From Chelydra serpentina (taxonomy: Eukaryota; Chordata; Testudines; Chelydridae), in NCBI GenBank assembly GCA_037349315.1, contig JBAIAC010000035.1, positions 5,842,501 to 5,906,500 of the forward strand: a stretch of 64,000 bases of DNA, given 5' to 3'. Within the stretch, counting starts at the first letter, position 1; each line of letters opens with the position of its first letter. The position numbers and the translations under genes were made by a program. A model generated the notes under the pieces. It saw only the letters and a list, made by a program, of their open reading frames with translations, did no database searches and was not told where the DNA came from. Positions 49,586-61,500 of the stretch are shown in pieces.

Positions 49586-52500
49586 GCGCGTGCACAGATA
49601 TTTACTTTGGACCAGGTTAGATTAATCCTTTGCAAGCCAAAACGTAAGTCTTCATTGTAGTGTGATGTAGATTCTCCTGAAAACAAAGCATATTAGCTCT
49701 ACATTATGGGCAGCATGCGACGGTGGGAGGGAGGGCTCACTTTTTGAAATTTGCCGGCCTGTGGTGCCACACTGCAGAAAAACTTTACAATGGAACCTGG
49801 TCTAATGGCTAGAAAAGTAGCAGTCATGTATGAGCTGCAGCTTACCCAGCACAGCTGTTAAAGTTCCCTTTGGCCAAACAGGCTAAAGAATGTTGCCCAG
49901 GAATGGAAGAGGTGGAGATTCATAAAGAGTAGGAGTTAGTTTTCCCTTAGCCTGTTGGATTAGGCTTGAAGTGTATGTTCCCACAATAAACTCTGCTTTT
50001 GCCAAAACCTTCCCCTGCCCTCCTGTGTTGAATGTGTGCAGCGGAGAGACTGGAACAGAACATGTGTTTTTGTGGCATGTGCTAAGTTTCCTTTTCCCCT
50101 TGCAGCTGGAGGACGACATTGTAGCCAAACCAAACTATCTCAGCACAATGAAGAACTTTGCTCTGCAGCAGCCATCTGAGGAGTGGATGATCCTGGAATT
50201 CTCACAGCTTGGGTTTATTGGTAACTGACTCTTCTTCTCTCCCCCCCCCTCCTCCCCCCCCCCCCCAAAAAGCACCTTCCAAATGTGGTTATCGCATAGC
50301 TGGCTAGATTTTACAAACAGCAACCCCCTTGCTTGGAGACGTTTCCCCATAGTAAGGGTAAATTCCATGTGCTTGGCTTCTTCTAACACTTGTATAGTCA
50401 CCCTTTGCGGTCGTTTATTTCCTGAGCAAGGCAAAGTTTTCTGTCCTGAACCTCCTGGCCCTGGGATAGTTACACAGATGGAATGAGAACCTGTGTGTCA
50501 GTCACCTTCCTGTTGACACAGTTCAGATAAAACACAGAGCCTGGCAACAGCAACTGCCTCTAACTTCTCATTGCCTTTTGTGTGGCGTAACGTTTTATTG
50601 ATGTGCTGTGTTAAACAGGCCAAGCTGCCTACGAGACTTTACTTACAAGTGGGTAGGGATGGTGCAAGTCCATGCTTGTCCATGTTTCATCTTCCACAAG
50701 CATTACACTACTGATATTCTGATTCATTTCTAATAAAAAAAATAAATCTACCCCGTGGCCCAGCAGAGAGGTTCGCTTCGTGGATGGGACTGGTTGCTTC
50801 TTGGTTGGACGGGATCTAGAAGTACCTACCATAACACAATCAGTCTGTGGGCCGGAGGAAGTTTTGCATCAACTGAGAACTATTTCAGGAGCAGCACTGT
50901 ATGGTTGCGCAAGCAGTTTGGATATTCCTCTGCTGGGTGTTGGCTCCGTTAGTTTAACGGGGTTTGATGTCTTTCTGAACTCTCAGGGCAGGAAAATAAT
51001 CTATGCTAGAACTGTGCATGAATGCCATTTTCACCCATACCTCTCTGGTGCCCCCTCCCCACCTAGTGTGAGTATACCATGCTATTGCCCTTGACTTCAG
51101 TGGGACTCAGAACTGTGTGTGTTGCTAACTCGCTAGCAACAGTTCTATAATGAATGCTAATTTTAGAACTGTACTGGCAGCATCAGTGATGCTGGTTTAT
51201 AAGCTCCAACTGCGCAGATCCGTGGTTACTTGAAACTCTGTTAGAGATGCAAGGAGAGAGACCAGTTTTCCCCCTGAGGAGCTTGTAATTCTTTTCAGTT
51301 GCTGGGTCTTGTTTGTTTCATACTGTATCTGCTTTGTCTCTTCTCCATCCAATTATGCTTGCAGGAAAGATGTTCAAATCGCTGGATCTCAGCCTGATTG
51401 TGGAGTTTATACTCATGTTCTACAAGGACAAGCCCATTGACTGGCTCCTTGATCACATCCTTTGGGTGAAAGTCTGCAATCCAGAAAAAGATGCGGTAAG
51501 TAAACAATCCCCCACAGAGGGCACTGAGAATCTTTCCACTCTGCACTTGCTCTGAATTTCCAGAACTTGCTGGGAAAGACGGGAAGATCTCTTTTTACTA
51601 GAAGTAGTGATGATGACATTTTGTTCTGAATCTTTGTTAATCTCATTTAGCCCGGAAAGCTTTGTTCAGGATCTTACCTAGGAAAAAGTGTTTGGAAAGT
51701 TCAATATGTTGCCTTCCAGATTAGCATGTTGCTAAGAGATGCTTTATGGGGATTCTTTGTGATGGGTAGAAAAGTCAGAACCTCCCTTCTGTAGAAGGAT
51801 ACTTCCCATTCTGAGCAATAATCTCTCCGTTGCTAGGGGAAATTGAGACCGGCTCCTTGTTTAACTTTATTATTAGAGGATTTCCCCCCAAACCCTAAGG
51901 AGTGTGGTCTCTTCCCCTCCATGCTTTTATCTTCTCTTTTTTAACTGCTGTGTGTTCCTTTCCTTGAAGCCTGCCTCTCCCCACCCCCTTTCACTTATTG
52001 TAACAGCAAAATAACTCTTTGGAATTGCACTTGGGTGCCCTCCCCATTTGGAGCTGACTCATGTGTTTCAGCTTAACCAGAGCAGATCAAGGATCCCACT
52101 GAAGCTCCCTGGGCTTCTCCACTGCCAGGAGGGTGGTAGCCATGTCGAGACGTGGGGGGAGTCTAGGGGAATCCTTATTGCTGTACTGTGGGCATTGTGA
52201 TCTTTTGTTTACCATGCTATGTGTGTCTGATGCTTTACAGATGACAATAAAAAAGGGACATTCTTTCTGGTGTTCTAAATTAAACTAGCAACAAGAAGAG
52301 ATCAGAGTAACCGGGATGGAGTGGAGGCCATGAGGGTTGCAGCCGTGAGTGTGAGATGAACTCATTGCCAGATGCACACTCTGGTTTTGTATTTTGAATA
52401 CATTTAAATCTGAGGCAGAAGTCAGCGCTGCAGAGACCCCAGAGAAGCAGGGCTAGTATCTGTCTCTAATAGGTTTTTATCTTTCCTCCTCTGCTCGCTC

Positions 52501-55500
52501 TGAGAGAGAGAGATCCTCTTGTGTGTAGGGTGATTTGTGTTCCGAACACCTTTTGTTTGTTCTTCGGGTGGTTTTGGCCTGGTGTGCTCTTGGGTGACAC
52601 CCATTCTCAATCAGCATATCCTACAGAACCTCTTCTCCTGGGCTGGGCAAGATTGGGATTTGTTTGTGCGTCTGCTCCATGCAGGAGTGATGAGATGCAG
52701 CTGGTGCTCCCCACCCCCCATCCCCTTGTAAAGCCTTTAGCTTGAGCGGTGTTTTAATGCCGTTCCCACTGCGCAACCAGGTTAGCTCATACTCTCCTAC
52801 CTGACTGGTTCCCCTCCACTGTCTTCTCAGGGGATGCTGCAACCTCTGAGTTGTTGCTTTTTTACACATTGAACCTGATTCTAGTGTGGATTTCTGGCTC
52901 CTTCTCCCACTGTGCATGATTAACTCTGTGCAGCGCCCCTTTAAATGTGACTTGTAAATCCCACTGTGTCGCATCAAATTGGTAGCTCCTGGATTTGCTT
53001 TCTTGATTGAAAGTTTGACCTGAGCTTTTTGGGAAATGCTTTGCCTGACTGGAGGTATCCTGTTCTCTTTACATTTGAAAACTAATTGTAGATTTACCTG
53101 GGGTAAAGTTGCATATGAAGAACTGACCTTGCTCTTACTAGCGGAGCAGTTCCCCCACCCTAATGTGCCTAGGACAACGTTGCTTTCATTAAATGTGTCC
53201 TTAACAAAATGAGTAAGGGAGAGGGGGAGATGTTAAGGGCACTAACAAATGCCCTAACCTGTTTTTCCCATCTAGGTTAAAATAGGGACCTGAAATGAGC
53301 TCTGTTTTTCTGCTGGCAGTGCAAAGGGAGTCTCCCATTAACATGGCCAGTTTTAATTTTATAATGTAATGAGAGTTGGATTAAGGGATTAGCTCCAATG
53401 CAGCCTGCAGAGAATACCGCTGGAATGTCCCGGTTCCGGGGAGGCGCAGGCAGACATGCCAACTCTCGCGGATTGATCATGAGCGTCACAATTTCTGAGT
53501 AAAACTAAGCCTTGCTCATGATTTCACGATCGAACTCTCAAATTGACAGGATTGTGGGCAGGGGGGTTTCCAGCTGTGGCTGAAAAAAAACAAAAACAAA
53601 TCCTGACATCTGAGAGTTCTAAACATGAGGCTTAATTTTACTTAGAAATCCTGTCAGCCACAGCGGAGGCTCCCCCTATCAAGCTTTGGGTGTGGGGCTG
53701 TGGGGCCAGACTCCCGCTGTCAAGCACAGGTGGCTGCTCCCCTGCCAGCCTGGGAAATGGGAGAGGGGACCCCACTGCAGCCCCCCATGCCTGGGAAGGG
53801 TGAACAAATCTAAGGGGAGCAGAGGTGAGGCTGGGAGGGCTGAACCATGGCCGGAGGGCTGCAGGGGGACTAAAGTGAGGAGGGGTAGGGGCTGATGGGG
53901 GTAGGGAGCCTGTATTGATGGTAGGTTCTGAGCAGATGGGGTGAGTTCTGGGAGGATGAATTGAGGGCAGTGGGGGTTGATGGGGGGGGGGCTGAACTGA
54001 TGGGGTGGTGATGATGGGGGCAGGAGAACTGAATTGAGGGGGGATGGGTGAGGACAAACTGATGGGGGGGCTGGGGGATAGGAATAATCGCTGGGCAGAA
54101 GACGGGCAAATGTGTGTGGGGGGGGTGAGAGCTCCCACAGTGGGGGCCAAAGTCACCTTATCCCAGTACATGTGGGAGAGTGGGCAACACTACCATGCAC
54201 ACATCCTGGGGATGGGCAGGGGGAGTTCAAACATCAAGAGACTGAGCTAAAAAACACACGTCATGATTTTGGGGGCCAATCTCATGATTTCTTGGAGTCA
54301 AGCATGATTTCTGGGAGTCCAACTCATGATTTTTGATCTCTTGAAGTTGGCAGTACTGCACAGGTAATGTGGGCTGTGCCAAGGACTTGCTTAGCAGGAA
54401 AGGCTGGAGTACCACTGATGGGATTCTATGCAGCTTGTCCCCCTTTTTAGGTCTTAGTATAGTGCAGGGACTGCATTCAGAGAGCCCGTCATAAAGGGTA
54501 CCTAGACAGACCTCACTGAGTTTGATACTTTGCAAACATCCCTATAAGTAGAGTCACAAAAATTGTTGTACCAAAAAAACCCTTTATCTTTCCCTGTGCT
54601 TAAATCCATATTTGCATCCCGTTACCCTCCCCACAAGGAAAACTGAATTACATTTCTAGCTAACGAGACTCCTGTGCAATATATCGGGGATAAATCCCCA
54701 CAAGCCAGGGACTTCTAATAGGTGTTGTGGATAGGATATAACTAGACTGTCTTTTCCCTAGGACTCCTTTCTGTTCCTTTCCCCAGTCTCTCTCCTGTCT
54801 GGTGTCTTCTCTGCTCCACGTTCACAATGTTTTTCTCATTGTTTTTTTTCCTTTGTCCCTTTCTGCTCTCTTTCTCGCCTCTGTAGAATGCAAACCTGAT
54901 AAGGGTAGTTCAGATTAGAGTTGAACTTTCAACCTCACCTTGTTGGGGTGGTTTGAAATCAGGCCAGACAGCTTTGCCAGAGAAACTAGCAAACTAAAAA
55001 CGCTACCGGGGGCTTGTTACCCAACTTGCGCAAAGAAAGAGGAGCATGGTTTGGGAGGAAGAGCCAAACCAGCTGAGCTCTCTGCTCTTCAGTCAATGAA
55101 GATCCAGGGATTGAAGAAGGGAGGAGCGAAATGAGTTTCCAGGCAAACCAGAGAGGCTGGTCTATTTTGTTCCTTTGATATTAACCGCTGAGAACTTAGG
55201 GAGGAAGGGCACTGATTAGGCAGATGGGAAAATACACTCGCCAGTGTTGGGTGAGGAGGAGAGTTTGAAATGTAGGAACTTGGAATCAGTAAGAGCATAG
55301 GTGCCATTGCTCCTGCTGGTGGAAGCAGCTCACCGAATCCTGCTGCATAATCAGCTGAAAGTCACTGACAGATTCATCTTGCAAATCAAAGGCAGAGTAA
55401 AGTGTCAGCAGTCACAGGTCACTCTGTTAAAGGGTGTTTCCCACCCTTCTGTCCACCATGATCTGACCTGACCTTTGCTTTCCCCCACTCCTGGTGATCC

Positions 55501-58500
55501 GGGCGCTCTGAACAACAAAGGCAGAAGTCAGAGTTCTCACAGTGCTTTCTCATTTCAGAAACATTGTGACAGGCAGAAGGCGAACTTGAGAATCCGCTTC
55601 AAGCCTTCACTCTTCCAGCATGTGGGAACCCACTCCTCCTTGGCCGGGAAGATACAGAAGTTGAAAGTGGGTATTTGACACCGTGGCATTGCGTTCTTCC
55701 CCAACCCAGAAAGATCTCCCTGATGTCAGGCCCTTCTTGCCCTCTGGATTCACATGCACGCGCCAATTTGCCGTATTTGGAAAACAGACGTGGTGCTTGG
55801 AGTTTCATATCTTAATGGCCAGGTTTCCATTTGGGGGTGGCGTAATGCAGCATCCCTGCTTCCCCTTTTGTTTTTTCAACACGGGACACCTTCAAACTCA
55901 GTAAATTTAAATGAATATTTTAGTCACCTTTATTAAACTACCCTGTCTCTCCTTTTTCCTCCTGTCACCACTGGGCTGCTGGTTGCTACGCAATCTGTCT
56001 GTACTAAAAGCTGCTTGTTAATGCGGCGGTGGTTGGTGTAATGCAAAAATCATAGATTCAATTGCCTTTGGGTTTTCTAACTTTTTGAGCAGGGGAAGCA
56101 GATGCTTCATGCAGGGCATTGCAGGAGGAAGGGAGGCACCCAACAGAAGAGGAATGTTTTACTTCCAGAGCTAATGAAGTTTTTAAAATGTGTTGGAAGG
56201 AAATCGGAATTCAGTCAGGAAACTAGTCATGGCACTTGCCCTGCTTCAAGACCTCGAGAGGTTAGGACACACTCACTAGCCAGGTTTCCTTAGTCCGGTT
56301 TGTTTGAGCGCCTCGGAGCTGCAGTGCGCTTGAAGTGAGGGCGAGGTTGACAGGTGTTTCCACCCTTCTCCAGAGGCTGGAGGTACCTGACCTTCAGTCT
56401 TGAGCATCACAACACAGCTGTAGCTTGTAGTATAACAGCCCTTCTTGTCATTCCGGGTTGCTGTGTTATATCTGATTCTTCATGTTTATTTTTAGGCGAA
56501 TTAAGGCTCACTTCTTAAGAGTGCAAATTGGGGGGGGGGGGAGAAAAGAGGGCTATTTACATTTTAACAAAATCCAACGACAAAGTAGTGACGCTAATTT
56601 TTTTCATAAAGTATATTCTGCAGTCAAAATGCAAGAAGCATGATTTGTGCTCACCTATGGCTCTGCAACTGATACATAATATCCCTTTGTGGGGGGAGGG
56701 ATAGCTCAGTGGTTTGAGCATTGGCCTGCTAAACCCAGGGTTGTGAGTTCAATCCTTGAGGGGGCCATTTAGGAAATTGGGGCAAAATCTGTCAGGGGAC
56801 AGTACTTGGTCCTGCTAGTGAAGGCAGGGGACTGGACTCGATGACCTTTCAAGGTCGTTCTAGGAGATTGGCATATCTCCAATTATTTATTTTTTTTGGG
56901 GGGGTGGTGGGGAGGATAGCTCAGTGGTTTGAGCATTGGCCTGCTAAACCCAGGGTTGTAAGTTCAGTCCTTGAGGGGGCCATTTAGGGATCTGGGGCAA
57001 AAATTGGAGATTGGTCCTGCTTTGAGCAGGGGGTTGGACTAGATGACCTCCTAAGGTCCCTTCCAACCCTGATATTCTATGATTCTATGATTTATATAAA
57101 TATGGTATAATCCAGTCCAAACAACCCAGTCATTCTCTGATAGAACTCAGTCACTGGCAAATAATTTGATCCAGGTTAACTAAGACTTTCCTTAGCTTGT
57201 AAGATGCTTGAGGCAGGGTTCTGTGTTGTATGTCACCTACCATAATGGGGCCTCGGTCCCTGATGGGGGCTTCTGTGTGCTACCATAGTGCATATGATGA
57301 TGATTTCCCCTTTGCAGCTCTGTGCTCCTGGGAATCAGCTCCCCAAAAGAACCCGCGGGCTCTGCTGTTCCCCATGCCCGTTGCAAACCAGCTTCCATCT
57401 CACATTCTGTAAATGTTGCCCTGATACTTTGGCATTGGGATGTTGGAGCCTTTAATCTGTGTCTCCCTAAAGCTGGAAACCCTATTTACTGCTTATTCAA
57501 TGAAAGCCGTGTGTGAGACTTCACTCTTGCTTTGCGTTGTATGTGTTGAGGACAAAGACTTTGGAAAGCAAGCCCTGCGAAAAGAACACGTCAACCCTCC
57601 CGCAGAGGTGAGCACCAGTCTGAAAACCTACCAACACTTTACCTTGGAGAAAGCCTACCTGAGAGAGGACTTCTTCTGGGCATTCACCCCCATGGCAGGA
57701 GACTTCATCCGATTCAGATTCTTTAAACCACTCCGCATCGAAAGGTCAGTGTGTTGGGGTGTGCTCGGCGGTGGGGGAAATATACAAAACCAAGGGCTGA
57801 GATGTGCTTCCCCTTTTTTCTGTCCCCCTGTCCCCATATTACCCTGATTTTTATCCCAAGTGGTGCAGGCTGCTGCTCTAACTCCATTTTACTTTCCTTT
57901 GCATTTAACTTGCTGCTGCCCCGCCCCTCCTTGCAAAGGCAAGCCTTTGTCATTTCACTTCTTATGTTGGATGTCTTGATTTTCCTCGCTGGAGTGTTGT
58001 CCCTCGTGCCCAGACAGGTGTCCCATCCTGCTGGCTGCAGGGCAGAAACTTGCACGCCCTGATTCTAGACTTGGCTTTGCATAGCTCTGACTACTGCCAG
58101 GGAAGAGCAGCAGGATAATAGAAACAGCTGTAACCAATACCCTGTTCCGTGTTGCTGGCAGATAACACAGCTCTGTGAACGCGTCGTGTCTAAAGGGCAG
58201 AGGGTTTCCTGACAGTGCAGGTCCCTTGGGGGTGGGGGGATCTTTGTAGGAGAATAAGATTGAAACTGAACTGGGGAGAGTAGTTTGAGTCAGATTTCTT
58301 CCCTTCTTGATAGTCAGTAGTAGGAGCCTGACCTTTCTGGGAAACAGTCCTGCTGCCTGGGTTTTTCATCTCTAAGCATGCCCCATGAGCATGCCCCTTG
58401 CTCATCCCTCCCCTCAACCCCCCGACCACTGCAAGTAACCCTGTCAGTCTTCCACTACCCTGGAAGCAGGTGTTTCAGAAACTCTTTCTCTTTTTGAGGA

Positions 58501-61500
58501 CAAGTAGTGGTATCAATGCTGCTCCTTGGCTTTGCCTACAATAATAGCACCACGCAGCACTTACATTATACTTTATACATGGTATGCGAAAGTCCATCCC
58601 AGAGCCTCCCCTCCCCCGTGAGGCAGGTGTGCACTGTTGTCGCTCTCCCGCTTTTACAGGTGAGGGGAAGCTGTGCCAAATGCTAAGGGTCTAGGGAGAC
58701 CTGTTTTTCCAGAGAAATAAAAACTCCTCATCTTCACATGGCTCTTGTTGGGGCCCAGGGTGTGGCGGTGCGTGCAGATGTCACTTCACCGGGCCTGGCA
58801 GTTTTGTCTTGATCTGGGGTTGAGGCATCTCATCTCTGAGACTCCCTTTTCTGTGCGTGTGTGTTAGTTATAATCCCAGTACATGGGTGACATGAAAAAC
58901 CCCTTATCCAGAAGGTCCATTTATGAAGCCTGCCCAGAACTCCCGCAGCCCTCCCTCGCACAGAACTCACTTGGTTACCTCTTAAGTTCCTCTTGTTGCG
59001 GTAACAACTGCTTATGTTTGCTCCCATGCGCATTGGAACCCTTCATTTGTAAAGGCAATGAAACAACAAACCGTAATTAGCTGGTTGTGCATAAAGAGCC
59101 ATCTATGTGTCCCCATCTCGATGCCTATTTGGTTCAGACATTCGATAAATCACTCCTGGCGGGAGATACGATTGTCCCCCCACCCCCGCACCTCTAAATC
59201 CAGTCAGATTCTTACAGCTTTGGTCTCTGTCACACAGATTCTTCTTCCGCAGTGGCAACATTGAACACCCTGAAGACAAACTCTTCAATACGACTGTGGA
59301 GGTTTTGCCCTTCGATGTAAGTTATGGGGGGTCAGGCGGGAGGTTGGGAGTAGGGAGAAATGGAAGTTTTGGAGAGGGGAATTTAAAATTCTAAGGAAAA
59401 TGTTTAGTAAATGCACGTGATCTATTGGCTATGACGTGTTTGCTGGTTCTGCTAGCATCAGACTATTCTGACTTTGTTATTAATAATCACGCCTATTACG
59501 GTGGTGCCTTCGGCTAGGTGCTCCACAAACACACAGCAGCAGGCAGTCCCTGCAGATCTCACAGATGAGACAGACACCAGTGGGGGAAAAGGTCTAACAC
59601 ACAAGCAGAGTGATTGCAGCACATGTCATGTTTGTTCCATGACTTTTGCTGGGCAGTTGGTTTAGTTCAGAGGGGATCGGCTAAACGGACAGAAAGATGA
59701 AGGGAAAGGAGCTGCTGACGGGAAGTGGGGTGAGGGGGACAGGGCAGGGGACAAGAGGGTAAGAAGGGCAGGTGTAGAATGAAGCTGAAGGGAGGGGCAG
59801 GGAGAGGGTTGGAGTAAACTGCCAATCAGCACAGGGTAGAGAAAGTCCAGCCAAAACTGTAGAAAGTTTTTTGAATGTCCAGGGGTCCCTGCTGTGGCTA
59901 CTTCTGCAGCTGCTCCTACCGTCTGGAGTCTCTGGCTGGCTCCGTTCTGCAGTTTCCCCCCACAACCACATGGGGAGGGGAGGCACTTCCTGCGTTCTAG
60001 TGCCGCCAGAGAGGGGAGGGGATCTCCCTTGCATGCTTCTGAGTTGGGGCGAGAGGTAGCCCCAGCAGGGCCCCGTTTTATGTTCCCCACTCCTTCCAAA
60101 TGCAGCAGTCCCTGCTTTGGTTGCTTCTGCAGCTGCTCCTACCAGCTGGAGACTCTGGCTGGTTCCTTGCTGCAGTTTGTCCTCAGTCACATAGCAGCCT
60201 GATGTTGGATGTGTAATTTCTATACAGTTTAAAATTAGACCAGAACCTGCAATCCAAAGCCAATCAAATTACAAGGTGGGTGGGAGGGCAGGTAGATTCA
60301 GATTCCCAATCTGAACTATCCCCCTATGGTTTTTGTTCCAATTCAGATCAGAAACCATTAGGTGCATACTTTCCAGTCCCGATGCCAATGGAATCTTGCA
60401 GAACACCTGTTCTCTTGCCATTCTAATCCAGGATCTTGTTAGGCCCAGAACAGATGATCTGGTCAGATTTCCACCACTTAGGGATAAAAGCTTTCAAGAA
60501 GAGCATGCAAAACTTCTGTGCTGTCTAATCGGAACCCGAAACCTAGTCCTGGCTCATACCCGAAGCCATGGGGTAAACCTGGTGCTGCTGCTGCCTGTCT
60601 GTAGTTAAGACTACAAGCCCATGGCAGTAGAGAGACCTCATGGTTTAATACCAGCCGTGTATGTTTTAATAGACTATACTTGTGCTTGAAAGGAAAGACC
60701 TTACAAGTCTACATGTTGCTGCAGTGATTTCCTTTGAAAGTTGCAATGCTGTTTGCTTTATGGCTCTGGCTATTAATGCTGTACCCACAGCAGGCTTCCT
60801 AAATTCTTGCCACTGGCTTCTGCAATGACTGTCTGTTTCCCCGCACAGAGTCTCCAGTCAGATAAGGAAGCCCTGCAGGAGGGAAGAGGGACAGCGTTCA
60901 AGTACCACAGGACATCAGATGGCTACATACAGATAGGTAAATTACTGGTTCAAGGCAAAAGCTGGCCTGCTGTTTGCTGATAACGCACCACATTTGTTGA
61001 TCTTCAAATGAATAAAGACCACTAAAAACCTTGCTTGGAATTGATTTGCCTGGAAATGAGATTGAAAGTCAATCATGTAGAGCAAGTTAGGCTTTTTTTC
61101 TCTCCATGAGCCAAAACTTGGATGGGTTTTAATCACAATTCTCCTTTGTGCAGGGCGTTCTCTCTCTCTCTCATGTAACAATATAGAAGGATTAAAGCCG
61201 ATTCCCAGGGCAGGGAAAGAGGACTTGAACAGACCTGAAGGGAATGAACAAAGTTGGTTTTCAGTTAAGCAAAATGTTGTCGTTGTGCACTCGTTAGTAA
61301 CTTCCAGCGAGTTTCTTCTCAGAAGCACCAACAAGAGTAGTTTTCAGATGCCTTGTGCTAGGGTCCTTTCTGCTGCTAAATGGCTTTCAGGGTGGCCAAG
61401 CAGGGCATTGTTGGAGAGAGCAAAGGCTTCACCATGAGGGGAAAATTATAGATGTGATTTTTTGAAGTCAATTGCACCTTCTTTTTTTCTGGCTCTGCTC

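Noticed and set aside
59662..60202. Frames of 145 and 169 codons on the minus strand in intron 12
   Set aside because: They come from the purine-rich tract and the 70-bp direct repeats. There is no family match.
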